64,000 bases of DNA from Massilia litorea (GTDB lineage Bacteria; Pseudomonadota; Gammaproteobacteria; Burkholderiales; Burkholderiaceae_D), in the NCBI RefSeq assembly GCF_015101885.1, contig NZ_CP062941.1, positions 5,084,001 through 5,148,000 of the forward strand, given 5' to 3'. The notes under the pieces were generated by a model. It searched no databases, was not told where the DNA came from, and saw only the letters and a list, made by a program, of their open reading frames with translations. Shown one piece after another: positions 1-8,433 of this stretch (its first letter is position 1; each line of letters starts with the position of its first letter). Both the position numbers and the translations under genes were made by a program.

Positions 1-170
1 AATTGCTCGACCTCGACAGCAGCCTACAATCGCGCAAGGAACTCGCCGCCGAACTGCACTACACCGGCGACACTTCCGATTCGGCCTCGATGAATATCTG
101 GCTGCACAAGCAGGTGATGAACAAGCTGGCCGCCAACGGCGGCAAGGTGCCGGCCGACCTGAAAGACTGA
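1..170 (+). CDS. DUF3597-family protein, C-terminal fragment
   Basis: The reading frame is open from the window edge (first full codon at base 3) to a TGA at 168-170, so only the last 55 or so residues are visible. They include the stretches SRKELAAELHYTGD and NKLAANGGKVPADLKD, which I recognise as the conserved end of DUF3597 proteins (small soluble proteins, often with a LysM-like start). No enzymatic role is known. It faces the next gene tail to tail, 31 bases away. Confidence 0.75.
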   Translation, partial: LLDLDSSLQSRKELAAELHYTGDTSDSASMNIWLHKQVMNKLAANGGKVPADLKD

Positions 171-201
171 TCGATGACGCGCCGGCCCGACGGGCCGGCA
201 A

Positions 202-1251
202 TCAGTCAGCCAGGGACGTGTTCGCGGCGGTTCCGCACGCAAAGCAGAACCGTCCGAAGGCATTCTTGCGCGCCGCGCAGCGGCCGCACCGGTCGAACAG
301 GCCGATGCCGCAGTGCGGGCAGTAATCCGTTTTCCCGTCTTTCAGGTCGACCGGCCGCTCGCAGCCCGGGCACACGCTCTTCCCGAGCCTGGCCAGCGCC
401 GTGTCGTAGCGCAGCGTCCGGCGCCGCTGCACATCCGGCAAGGCTTCGCTTTCCTTCTGGCGCGCCAGGTAGCGCTGCAGGGCGGCGATCGCATAGCGCC
501 CCGCCACCACAGTGACGATGATTCCCACGATATAGCGCACATAGCCGCCGTAACTCGGCAGGTAGGGCACCAGCTCGAAGAAGAAGGCAAACAGGGCGAA
601 AAAAATAAAACCCCAGGCGAAAGGCCAGGAAGGACTCTTTCTCTTGTGCTTGAACAGCCAGCCGGCGGCAACCAGCAGCGGCAGGGTCAGCGCCAGGCGG
701 TAGCCGAAGATGCGCAGGGTCAGCGACTGCAGCGCCTTGTCGCGCCTGAACTCGGCCGGCAGCTCGAGCTCGTGCCGGCGCCTTGTGGCGCGCTCGCCTT
801 GCTGGGTCGCGTCGAGCAGGGCCTGGCGCTGCGCTTCCACCGCAGCCAGGGCGCGCCGCTCGTCGGCTTCCAGCGTTTCGAGCGCCTTGGTCCGGGCAAT
901 CAGTTCGGCATCCTGGTCGGGTCGCGCGGTCACGCTGCGCGTGGCGACCCAGTTGTCGAAGCCGGCACGGGCCGACTTCGTGTTCGCCTGCGCCACGCCG
1001 TGTTTTTCGACGGCTTGCGCATAACGTTCGCTGGCGCGTGTCTGGCGCCGGTCCGCGTCTTCCTCGTCCCGGCGCACGGCGGCAAGCTGGGCCGGTTCCA
1101 TGAACTGTTCCAGGGTGGGCGACCGTTCCACGTCGGCCAGGTTGTCGACGATTTTGCCGCCCAGGCCGATGAGAAAGCTGGCGAACGCAAACGCCACCAG
1201 CCACAGCGCGCGCTGCAGCCATTTCTCGGTCAGCCGCAATCCTTTGCTCAT
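202..1251 (-). CDS. Membrane protein with coiled coil and two C-terminal zinc ribbons
   Basis: 349 aa of unknown function. One hydrophobic segment lies near residues 12-34. A long charged region rich in Glu, Arg and Ala (about 45-165) looks like a coiled coil. Two or three membrane segments follow at about 178-250. The last 60 residues carry four Cys pairs (CPGC, CPHC, CGRC, CFAC) spaced as two zinc ribbons, probably cytoplasmic. The ATG is preceded by GGGAGGAAAATAT, a good ribosome site. The gene stands alone. The zinc ribbons are seen directly; any role in assembly or signalling would be a guess. Confidence 0.7.
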   Translation of the reverse strand: MSKGLRLTEKWLQRALWLVAFAFASFLIGLGGKIVDNLADVERSPTLEQFMEPAQLAAVRRDEEDADRRQTRASERYAQAVEKHGVAQANTKSARAGFDNWVATRSVTARPDQDAELIARTKALETLEADERRALAAVEAQRQALLDATQQGERATRRRHELELPAEFRRDKALQSLTLRIFGYRLALTLPLLVAAGWLFKHKRKSPSWPFAWGFIFFALFAFFFELVPYLPSYGGYVRYIVGIIVTVVAGRYAIAALQRYLARQKESEALPDVQRRRTLRYDTALARLGKSVCPGCERPVDLKDGKTDYCPHCGIGLFDRCGRCAARKNAFGRFCFACGTAANTSLAD

Positions 1252-1407
1252 ATTTTCCTCCCGTTACGATCAACGCGCGATGAGCGGCGATCTCAGGCAA
1301 AGCCGCGGGACGCAGCTTGTCATGGCTCAAAACAGGAAGCCAGCGCGAAACGTGGAGGGAGCGTGGGGCGATACCGGAGGGGGCGTTGAACGGCACGCCC
1401 CGAAGTC

Positions 1408-1437
1408 CTGCGCGTCCGTTACCGCAAGGACGCGCAG
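1408..1437 (-). terminator. Hairpin just downstream of trpS
   Basis: A perfect 10-bp inverted repeat (CTGCGCGTCC and GGACGCGCAG, loop of 10 bases) begins 11 bases after the trpS stop codon. It has no T-run on the trpS strand, so it may be a non-canonical terminator or an mRNA end-protecting hairpin. Confidence 0.4.
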
Positions 1438-1448
1438 TGTCAAAACAA

Positions 1449-2471
1449 TCAGAAGTAGGACAGTCCCAGCGCGCGGCGTACTTCGTCGACCGTACCGGCC
1501 GCCACTTCACGCGCCTTCATCGTGCCTTCCTTGAGCATCTGCAGCACCTGCCCCTTGTCCTGCGCGAACTCTTCGCGGCGGGCGCGGATCGGGGCCAGCA
1601 TCTCCTGCAACACCAGGTCCAGGCGTTTCTTGACGATGCTGTCGCCCAGGCCGCCGCGCGTGTAATGCGCCTTCATCTCTTCCAGCGCCGCCTTGTCGGT
1701 ATCGAAAGCGTCCAGGTAGAGGAAGGCGACGTTGCCTTCGACGTGGCCCGGGTCCGAAACCTTCAGGTGCAGCGGATCCGTGTAGACCTGTTTCACCGCG
1801 GCGCGGATCTGGTCTTCGCTGTCGCCCAGGTTGATGGTATTGCCCAGCGACTTGCTCATCTTGGCCTTGCCGTCGATGCCAGGCAGGCGGCCGATTTCCG
1901 GCACCAGGGCCTTGCACTCGACCAGGATGTCTTTATTGACCAGGCGGTTGAAGCGGCGCACGATCTCGTTGCACTGCTCGATCATCGGGATCTGGTCCTC
2001 GCCCACCGGCACCAGGGTCGCCTTGAAGGCGCTGATGTCGGAGGCCTGGCTGACCGGGTAAGTCAGGAAGCCGGCTGGGATATCGCGCTCGAAATTACGC
2101 AGCGCGATTTCCGTCTTGACAGTCGGGTTGCGCTCCAAACGGGCGACAGTGACGAGATTAAGATAATAGAATGTCAACTCGGCCAGTTCCGGAACCTGGG
2201 ACTGGATGAAGATCGTCGACTGGCTCGGGTCGATCCCGACGGCGAGGTAATCGAGCGCCACTTCGACTACATTCCGGTGTACCTTGCCGGTGTCATCCAT
2301 GTTGTCGGTGAGCGCCTGGGCGTCGGCCAGCATGATGAACTGGCGGTACTCGTTCTGGTAGGCAACACGGTTGCGCAGGCTGCCCACGAAGTGGCCGAGG
2401 TGCAGCGGGCCGGTCGGACGGTCGCCGGTCAGGATGACAGGTGCGGGGGTCTTGGTCTCTGGGGAATTCAT
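1449..2471 (-). CDS. trpS: Tryptophanyl-tRNA synthetase
   Basis: 340 aa, normal length for a bacterial class I TrpRS, which charges tRNA-Trp in the cytoplasm. The N-terminus carries the nucleotide-binding HIGH-type motif in [11 protein letters not shown], and KMSKS appears intact in [11 protein letters not shown]. The ATG is preceded by AAGGAAAA. The gene is single, with a hairpin after it. A rho-independent terminator sits 37 bases upstream of the ATG and a leader peptide with two Trp codons sits before that, so expression is probably controlled by attenuation in response to charged tRNA-Trp (see the separate entries). Confidence 0.97.
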   Translation of the reverse strand: MNSPETKTPAPVILTGDRPTGPLHLGHFVGSLRNRVAYQNEYRQFIMLADAQALTDNMDDTGKVHRNVVEVALDYLAVGIDPSQSTIFIQSQVPELAELTFYYLNLVTVARLERNPTVKTEIALRNFERDIPAGFLTYPVSQASDISAFKATLVPVGEDQIPMIEQCNEIVRRFNRLVNKDILVECKALVPEIGRLPGIDGKAKMSKSLGNTINLGDSEDQIRAAVKQVYTDPLHLKVSDPGHVEGNVAFLYLDAFDTDKAALEEMKAHYTRGGLGDSIVKKRLDLVLQEMLAPIRARREEFAQDKGQVLQMLKEGTMKAREVAAGTVDEVRRALGLSYF

Positions 2472-2507
2472 CGGTTTTCCTTGTGTGTGCCCCGATCCCG
2501 CCGCGCC

Positions 2508-2539
2508 AAAAAAAACGCCACCTGAATCGAGGCGGCGTT
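2508..2539 (-). terminator. Attenuator terminator in the trpS leader
   Basis: On the minus strand a 10-position stem (9 pairs and one mismatch; arms 2530-2539 and 2514-2523, six-base loop) runs directly into eight T residues (2508-2515 on the plus strand are A). This is a textbook rho-independent terminator. It points toward trpS, whose ATG is 37 bases downstream, and no full-length gene ends at it. That position makes sense if it is a conditional terminator within the trpS transcript. Confidence 0.8.
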
Positions 2540-2584
2540 CATTTGAGTCACATCTTCTCGTCTGGGCCGCGCGTCGTCAGCGGC
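2532..2584 (-). promoter_or_regulatory. Alternative-pairing segments of a tryptophan attenuator
   Basis: Three short complementary segments are visible on the trpS strand. GCCGC (2580-2584) lies just after the Trp codons, GCGGC (2566-2570) in the middle, and GCCGC again (2532-2536) inside the first arm of the terminator. The middle segment can pair with either outer one. In addition, the Trp-codon stretch itself (GGTGGCG) is complementary to the terminator arm with a single G-U. Mutually exclusive pairings of this kind are the hallmark of amino-acid attenuators. Energies were not computed. Confidence 0.55.
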
Positions 2585-2627
2585 GCCACCAGGTGACAAA
2601 CGAGGAATGTGGGTTGAGAAATTTCAT
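2577..2627 (-). CDS. Tryptophan leader peptide (16 aa, tandem Trp codons)
   Basis: A short frame reads MKFLNPHSSFVTWWRR and then TGA, with two adjacent TGG codons at 2586-2591. An in-frame ATG three codons earlier (2636) would add MPS. It lies upstream of a terminator that precedes trpS. No Shine-Dalgarno sequence is seen. The predicted promoter places the transcription start at or within a few bases of the ATG at 2627, so the peptide may be translated from a leaderless RNA. Stalling at the Trp codons under tryptophan shortage would be expected to prevent termination. Confidence 0.65.
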   Translation of the reverse strand: MKFLNPHSSFVTWWRR

Positions 2628-2634
2628 GGATGGC

Positions 2635-2663
2635 ATGTTTGCAGGTTGACGGCGCAATGTCAA
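2635..2663 (-). promoter_or_regulatory. Candidate sigma-70 promoter of the trpS leader
   Basis: A perfect TTGACA (plus-strand TGTCAA at 2658-2663) is followed after exactly 17 bases by AAACAT (2635-2640), a weak -10 box matching 3 of 6. The expected start falls about 7 bases on, near 2627, which is the leader-peptide ATG. Confidence 0.5.
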
Positions 2664-2844
2664 CCGGAAGTCGAGCCGGACGCGACGAGGGGGAAGCGTC
2701 ATCGGCCAACCATGAAGGTGCCGGACGCGCTTATCTTTTTTCACGAGCGGCGGCGAAATCAGACAGTCGATTATTCCGAACTTTATCTTTTCGGCGACCG
2801 TCTAAAAGTTTTTTGTTGTTAAAATTCTAATAAGTGGTGAAATC

Positions 2845-5268
2845 ATGAATAACACGAGCCCGAACAGCCAATCCCGCCCACTCGAAGAGCGTGTGAAAAA
2901 AACTCCAGGGCAAGGCGCATCGTCGAAGACAGTACAGTCGTACGGCGAGACGATGCAACGCAGCCATGGAGAATTTTTTCACGCGCTCGAACTCTGGGGC
3001 GGCCTTGAATGCACGGTGAATCGCGTGCAAGACGAGTACTTCAGCCAATTGGACCGTAACGGCCACGCCCTGCGCAACTGTGACATCGGGCGCTTCGCAT
3101 CGACCGGCATCCGCGCCATCCGCTATCCAATCCTGTGGGAACGCACTGCCCCGGACGGCATCGACAAGGCCGACTGGAGCTGGCCCGACGAGCGCCTCCC
3201 GCTCCTGCGCGAAGCCGGCGTCACCCCGATCGCAGGCCTGATCCACCACGGCAGCGGCCCGCGCGATACCAGCCTGCTCGACCCCGCCTTCCCGGAACGC
3301 CTGGCCGAGTACGCCGGCGCGGTGGCCGCCCGTTATCCCTGGCTCGAGTACTACACACCCGTCAACGAACCCTGCACCACCGCGCGCTTCGCCGGCCTGT
3401 ACGGCGTCTGGTACCCGCATGCGCGCGACGACAAAAGTTTCATCCAGGCCCTGCTGATCCAGTGCCGCGCCGTCGTGCTCTGCATGCGCGCCATCCGCAA
3501 GGTAAATCCGAACGCCAGGCTGGTCCAGACCGACGACCTCGGCAAGACCTACAGCACGCCCGAGCTGAGCCATGTCGCCGAGTTCTACAATGAGCGCCGC
3601 TGGCTGGCCTGGGACCTGCTGTGCGGCACCGTCGGCCCGGAACACCCACTATGGAAATACCTGACGGGCACCGGCGTCGATGTCGCCGACCTGCTCTGGT
3701 TCCGCGACAACACCTGCCCGCCGGATATCATCGGCGTGAACTATTACGTGACCAGCGAGCGCTGGCTCGACCACCGTCCGGAGCGCTATCCGCAGCACCA
3801 CCGCGGCATGGCCGACGGCATCCCCTGCGCCGACATTGAAGCTTCGCGCGCGCTGGCCACGCCGACGGCCGGCATCGGCCCGCTGCTCACCGAAATCTGG
3901 GAGCGCTACCGCCTGCCGCTGGCGATCACCGAAGCCCATATCGACGCCAACCGCGAGGATCAGCTGCGCTGGCTGCTGGAGATCTGGCAGGCGGCGCAAA
4001 CGGCGCGCACCAACGGTGTAGACCTGCGCGCCGTCACCGTCTGGTCGCTGCTCGGCTCCTTCGACTGGAACAGCCTGGTCACGCAGAACCGCGGCTATTA
4101 CGAGCCGGGGCCGTTCGACGTCCGTTCGCCGATGCCGCGCCCGACCGCGCTGGCTGCCATGATGCGCGAACTGGCGAATGGCCAGCCGCTGTCGAACCCG
4201 GTCCTGCGCGGCCAGGGCTGGTGGCGCCGTCCGGACCGCTTCCTGTGCACCCCGGTCGCTACCCCGGCGGCCCTGACCTCGATCCCGGCCCCCGCCCAGC
4301 GCCTGGCCGGCATCCGCGCCGCGCCGATCCTGATCACGGGCGCTACCGGCACCCTGGGCCGTGCCTTCGCCCGCATCTGCCAGAAGCGCAACCTCGCCTA
4401 CAAACTGCTGTCGCGCCACGACATGGACATCGCCGACCCGGCCTCGGTCGAACGCGCGCTGGCCCACCACAAGCCCTGGGCCCTGATCAATACCAGCGGC
4501 TATGTGCGCGTCGACGATGCCGAGAGCGATGTCGAGCGCTGCATGCGCGACAACACACACGGCGCCGCGATCCTGGCCGAGGCCTGCTCCCGCCACGGCG
4601 TGCACCTGACTACCTTCTCGAGCGACCTGGTGTTCGATGGCCGCAAGGAAGCCCCATACGTCGAGAGCGATCCGGTTACGCCGCTGAACGTCTATGGCCG
4701 CAGCAAGGCCGAATCGGAAACCGCCGTGCTCGATCAACACCCGGGCGCCCTGGTGGTGCGTACCAGCGCCTTCTTTGGTCCCTGGGACAAGCACAATTTC
4801 GTCACGCTGGCGCTGAACGCGCTGGAGCGCGGCGAGACTTTTGTTGCGGCCGACGACATGACCGTCTCGCCGACCTATGTGCCCGATCTCGTCCACACCT
4901 GCCTCGATCTCGCCATCGACCGCGAATCCGGCGTCTGGCACCTGAACAACGGCGGCTCGGTCACCTGGTTCGAGCTGGCGAAACTGGCGGCGGAAAAGGC
5001 CGGCATCGATGCCGGCACGCTGGTCGCGCAATCTTCAGGCACGATGGGCCTGACCGCGGCGCGTCCGAACTACAGCGTCATGCACAGCGAGCGCGGCGTC
5101 CTGCTGCCGAAGCTGGAGAATGCGCTCGACCGCTATCTCGAGCTGCGCAATGTCCACGATCCGGAGTACGAGGAACTGGTCAAGACCGCGGAAACGCGGG
5201 TGCCTGTGGCCAGCGGCCATCGCCAGCAGGAAGAGACGCCGGCCGAAGCGGTGCGCGGCGGGTTCTGA
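2845..5268 (+). CDS. Fusion of a family 1 glycoside hydrolase-like domain and an RmlD-like sugar-nucleotide reductase
   Basis: 807 aa. Residues about 45-450 resemble GH1 beta-glycosidases: TPVNEP gives the acid/base Glu175 and AITEAH the nucleophile Glu363 (GH1 usually reads TENG, so the second motif is divergent). Residues about 490-780 are a short-chain dehydrogenase of the dTDP-4-dehydrorhamnose reductase type, with ITGATGTLG for nucleotide binding and YGRSK giving Tyr617 and Lys621. The ATG follows AAGTGGTGAAATC. Such fusions are known from other proteobacteria, usually without tested activity. A role in polysaccharide or deoxysugar metabolism is inference. There is no operon partner; the next gene faces it 15 bases away. 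Confidence 0.8.
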   Translation: MNNTSPNSQSRPLEERVKKTPGQGASSKTVQSYGETMQRSHGEFFHALELWGGLECTVNRVQDEYFSQLDRNGHALRNCDIGRFASTGIRAIRYPILWERTAPDGIDKADWSWPDERLPLLREAGVTPIAGLIHHGSGPRDTSLLDPAFPERLAEYAGAVAARYPWLEYYTPVNEPCTTARFAGLYGVWYPHARDDKSFIQALLIQCRAVVLCMRAIRKVNPNARLVQTDDLGKTYSTPELSHVAEFYNERRWLAWDLLCGTVGPEHPLWKYLTGTGVDVADLLWFRDNTCPPDIIGVNYYVTSERWLDHRPERYPQHHRGMADGIPCADIEASRALATPTAGIGPLLTEIWERYRLPLAITEAHIDANREDQLRWLLEIWQAAQTARTNGVDLRAVTVWSLLGSFDWNSLVTQNRGYYEPGPFDVRSPMPRPTALAAMMRELANGQPLSNPVLRGQGWWRRPDRFLCTPVATPAALTSIPAPAQRLAGIRAAPILITGATGTLGRAFARICQKRNLAYKLLSRHDMDIADPASVERALAHHKPWALINTSGYVRVDDAESDVERCMRDNTHGAAILAEACSRHGVHLTTFSSDLVFDGRKEAPYVESDPVTPLNVYGRSKAESETAVLDQHPGALVVRTSAFFGPWDKHNFVTLALNALERGETFVAADDMTVSPTYVPDLVHTCLDLAIDRESGVWHLNNGGSVTWFELAKLAAEKAGIDAGTLVAQSSGTMGLTAARPNYSVMHSERGVLLPKLENALDRYLELRNVHDPEYEELVKTAETRVPVASGHRQQEETPAEAVRGGF

Positions 5269-5283
5269 ACCTCAGGTGAACGC

Positions 5284-5916
5284 TCACGGGCGCAGGTCCG
5301 CCTGCGCCCCGAAGGTGTTCCGGTATTCCTGTGGGACCGCGTAGGGAATGAGCCGGCCCATCAAGGCCGCAACCACCAGGACCGACACGACCGCTCCCAC
5401 GCACAGGGGCACGCCGACGGCGGCCGCGCGCTTGCGCGGCGCCGGACCCGCGCGGCGCGCCAGTGCACAGCCGAGGTGAACGAACACCGCCAGCACGGCC
5501 AGGACATAATAGGGCACGAAAAACAGGCTGTAGGGCCAGGCCTGCAGTCCTGCCGCGGCAAAGTGGACATTCGTGTCCAGGCCGAGCAGCGTGCGCCCGG
5601 CCAGCACCGCCGACACGTGAATCAGCAGGAACAGCGCCAGATAAGCGCCGGACCCGGCCTGCAACCAGGCGAGCCATCCCTGCCGCCTCTTCCAGCCTGA
5701 TACCAACAGGCGCAGGCCGCTGCTCGCCTGCAGCACGACACCAGACAACAGCAAACTTTCGACGACCGGCTGGCGATAGACCAGCCGCGCCGTTTCCATG
5801 AAGCGCAGGTGCGCGGCGATACCGCCCAGCGCCGCCAGGTGGTTGGCCAGGTGCGCCAGCACGAAGATCGAAACGAGGACGGCGCCGAAGCGGTGCAATC
5901 TGCGTTCGGTCTTCAT
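5284..5916 (-). CDS. Five-helix membrane protein resembling SdhC-type cytochrome b, paired with P450
   Basis: 210 aa with five probable membrane helices (about 10-30, 50-70, 88-108, 130-155, 165-188). Helices contain His22 and His26, His100 and His147, which could bind haem b. The stretch around YRQPVVESLLL followed by SSGLRLL recalls SdhC/FrdC-type anchors. The chosen ATG (5914-5916) overlaps the P450 stop codon by four bases, so the two are translationally coupled; the longer frame upstream would lie inside P450 and is not credible. A role as electron donor or partner of the P450 is inferred from position only. Confidence 0.65.
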   Translation of the reverse strand: MKTERRLHRFGAVLVSIFVLAHLANHLAALGGIAAHLRFMETARLVYRQPVVESLLLSGVVLQASSGLRLLVSGWKRRQGWLAWLQAGSGAYLALFLLIHVSAVLAGRTLLGLDTNVHFAAAGLQAWPYSLFFVPYYVLAVLAVFVHLGCALARRAGPAPRKRAAAVGVPLCVGAVVSVLVVAALMGRLIPYAVPQEYRNTFGAQADLRP

Positions 5917-7337
5917 GGCGCCCGCCTCGCCAGCAGCAGCTTGAGCGACTCGCGCGGGCGCAGCGTGATGTGGAACTCGGGTTCGGGCGGCGCCATCCCT
6001 TCCGGCGCCGCCACTTCGAAGCGCTGCAGGAACATCGCCGCGACCACCGTCATCTCGGCCAGCGCCAGGTGCTGGCCGATGCACACGCGCGGCCCCGCAC
6101 CAAAGGGCAGGTAGGCGCCGCGGATTTGTTTCCCGGCGTCGTCGGCGAAGCGCTCGGGCCGGAACGCGTCCGGCTCAGGAAACCAGCGCGCGTCGCGCTG
6201 CATCAGGCCGACCGGCACCGTGAACATGGTCCGCGCCGGAAAGCGCCAGCCGCCGAGCGCGATCGCTCCCGTCGAACGGCGGCTGAGGAGCACCGGCGCG
6301 GCCGGATACAGGCGCAGGGTTTCCTGCAAGGTGCGCTTCAGGCAGGCGAGTGCGGGCAGGTCTTCGGCGGCCGGGTCCCGTCCTCGGAGGACGGCGTCGA
6401 CCTCGGCGCGCGCGGCCGCCTGCGCCGCCGGGTTGGCGGCCATGCACCAGGACCACCAGGTCAGCGTGGCGGCCGCGGTCTCGTGGCCCGCAAGGAAGGC
6501 CGTCATGCATTCGTCGCGCACCGCCTGCAAGGACCAGGCGTCAGGATCGTCCAGGTGCAGGATTAGAAGCCGCGTCAGCAAATCGCCGGGCCACAGATCG
6601 CGCGCCAGCGCCAGCCGCGTGGTCACATGGCGTTCGATCAGGCCGCGCAGCATCTTCATGGCGCGCCGTTTGGACGCCTTCCACGGCATCCAGTCGGGCC
6701 AGCTCGCCGGCCAGTACATTTCGGCGTTGCCCGCGACCGAGACTTCGTGCACGGCACGCTCGGCCAGGCGCGCGTCGGCATCGATTTCGCTGGAAAACAT
6801 CGTGCGCAGGATGATGTCCATGCCGAGCGACGTAAAGGCCTGTTCGATCGGCCAGGCCGCGCCGTCCGCGCGCCATCCTGCCAGCGCCTTGCCGCTTGCT
6901 GCCGCGATGTCGGGCACGAAGGACTGCACCGCCTTCGGCGTGAAGCTGGGCTGCAGGGCCTGGCGCCTGGCGCGCCAGGGCTGGCCTTCGGCCGTCAGCA
7001 CGCTGTGCCCATGCAGCTGCGCCATGACCTGGACGCCGCGCTCCCAGCGCACCAGCCCCTCGTGCTGGGCGACCAGCAGTTCGCGCACCAGGGCGGGATC
7101 GGTGAGCACGACCTGGTGCTCGGGCCGGATCCGCAGGTGCACGACGTCGCCGTGGGCGCGCCGCCACCCTTCGAGCGTGCCGAGCAGGTCGCGCGACATC
7201 GCGCGCAGCAGGCCCCAGCCGGTGAGGCCGGGCGCCGGACCGGGCGGCCAGCTGCCCGCCGGCTGCGGCGCAGGTTCGGAAGACGCCGCGCGCAGGGCGG
7301 CGTGATGGGGGCACTCGAAGGGTGTGGAAGGTTTCAT
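5913..7337 (-). CDS. Cytochrome P450
   Basis: 474 aa from the ATG at 7335-7337; a longer frame exists, but its added residues look non-coding. Haem-thiolate monooxygenase. The I-helix oxygen-binding motif is AGHET (283-287), the K-helix ETLR is at 339-342, and the haem-binding loop FGAGPRVCIG has ligand Cys419. It has no fused reductase domain. It is the first gene of a two-gene operon with the membrane protein downstream and is divergent from an AraC-type regulator, which probably controls it. The substrate is unknown. Confidence 0.95.
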   Translation of the reverse strand: MKPSTPFECPHHAALRAASSEPAPQPAGSWPPGPAPGLTGWGLLRAMSRDLLGTLEGWRRAHGDVVHLRIRPEHQVVLTDPALVRELLVAQHEGLVRWERGVQVMAQLHGHSVLTAEGQPWRARRQALQPSFTPKAVQSFVPDIAAASGKALAGWRADGAAWPIEQAFTSLGMDIILRTMFSSEIDADARLAERAVHEVSVAGNAEMYWPASWPDWMPWKASKRRAMKMLRGLIERHVTTRLALARDLWPGDLLTRLLILHLDDPDAWSLQAVRDECMTAFLAGHETAAATLTWWSWCMAANPAAQAAARAEVDAVLRGRDPAAEDLPALACLKRTLQETLRLYPAAPVLLSRRSTGAIALGGWRFPARTMFTVPVGLMQRDARWFPEPDAFRPERFADDAGKQIRGAYLPFGAGPRVCIGQHLALAEMTVVAAMFLQRFEVAAPEGMAPPEPEFHITLRPRESLKLLLARRAP

Positions 7338-7435
7338 GCCATCGATTCTCGGCCTTCCCTTGACACGGGTCTTGTACGAAAGCGACATCCGCAGCATGAC
7401 AATTTGACAGCATTTTGTTGTTATACTTGGTTTCC

Positions 7436-8368
7436 ATGGCTGCCCGCCCCCTCACCTCACCAATCTGCCCCTCCCCGCTCGAGCGCGCTCCCCGCGCCGC
7501 GCGCGCGGGTGGCGTCCCTTGCGAATCGCTGCGCCTGGCGCCCGCGTCCCTGCAGGGCGCACTGCTCGCACTGGTCGCGCGCGACACCAGCGCTCTGCTC
7601 CTGGACGATGCCCAGCGCCTGACCCATTTCCCGGCCTCGCCCTTCGTCACCATTTCCTGGTTCCGGGATGCGGAGGTGGGCCTGGTGACGCCCGGTCCGC
7701 ACGGTCCGGCCTGGGCGCCCTTCGGCGCATCGGTCGTCGTCTCCGGCACCCAGGCGCATCCGACGGTGAGCTGGTCGCCGACGACGGGACGCGGCCATGT
7801 CGCCTGCTTCACGGCCGACGCCGCGCAAGCGCTGTTCGGCCTCGACCTGGCGGCGATCCAGGACCGTTTCGCGCCTGTCGGCGAGGTGATCGGCCCGGAA
7901 TTCGCCGCGCTGTGGGACGCGCTGCTGGCGAGTGAGGACGCGGAAGTTCCGGGGGTACTGGAGCGCCACCTGGCACGCCGCTGGCAGGCCGTGCAAGGCC
8001 GCGATTCGGAACGTCCGTCGCTGCGGCAGCTGGGACGGCACTGGGTCGAACGCCTGGGCTGGCAGGCGAGCCAGTGGGCGCGCGTGCACAGCCCGCGCCA
8101 CGTCGAGCGCCGGGTGAAATCCTTCAGCGGCAGGTCGCTGCGCGAATGGCAATCGATCGTGCGCACCGAAGGCCTGTTCTTCGCGGCGCGCGAGCGCTAC
8201 GAGGCCGGCCTGCCTTTCGACTGGGCAGGGCTGGCGCAGGACCAGGGCTTCACCGACCAGGCGCACATGATCCGCAGCGCGAAGCGCATCACCGGTTTTG
8301 CGCCGACCGAATTCGCCCAGCGCTTCGCCGAGGACGAATCCTTCTGGATGTACCGGCTCTGGGTATAA
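7436..8368 (+). CDS. AraC-family transcriptional regulator
   Basis: 310 aa from the ATG at 7436. The C-terminal third (about 205-305) has the double helix-turn-helix pattern of AraC regulators, including GLAQDQGFTDQAHMIRSAKR and the closing GFAPTEFAQRF. The N-terminal domain resembles the DUF6597-type ligand domain (HFPASPFVTISW). It is divergent from the P450 operon across about 100 bases, so that operon and itself are the likely targets. No convincing ribosome site precedes the ATG. Confidence 0.85.
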   Translation: MAARPLTSPICPSPLERAPRAARAGGVPCESLRLAPASLQGALLALVARDTSALLLDDAQRLTHFPASPFVTISWFRDAEVGLVTPGPHGPAWAPFGASVVVSGTQAHPTVSWSPTTGRGHVACFTADAAQALFGLDLAAIQDRFAPVGEVIGPEFAALWDALLASEDAEVPGVLERHLARRWQAVQGRDSERPSLRQLGRHWVERLGWQASQWARVHSPRHVERRVKSFSGRSLREWQSIVRTEGLFFAARERYEAGLPFDWAGLAQDQGFTDQAHMIRSAKRITGFAPTEFAQRFAEDESFWMYRLWV

Positions 8369-8433
8369 CGGGGCTGATACGCGCCGCGTTATAAAATGGC
8401 AAGGTCACCCGACAACCGCAAAGGCAGTTACCC

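Noticed and set aside
2607..2830. Short plus-strand frames in the trpS upstream region
   Set aside because: No ribosome site or family resemblance, and they run antisense to the attenuator.
7404..7427. TTGACA and TATACT between P450 and the AraC gene as a promoter
   Set aside because: The spacing is only 12 bases, too short for sigma-70. A TGACA direct repeat here may be a regulator site but is too short to call.
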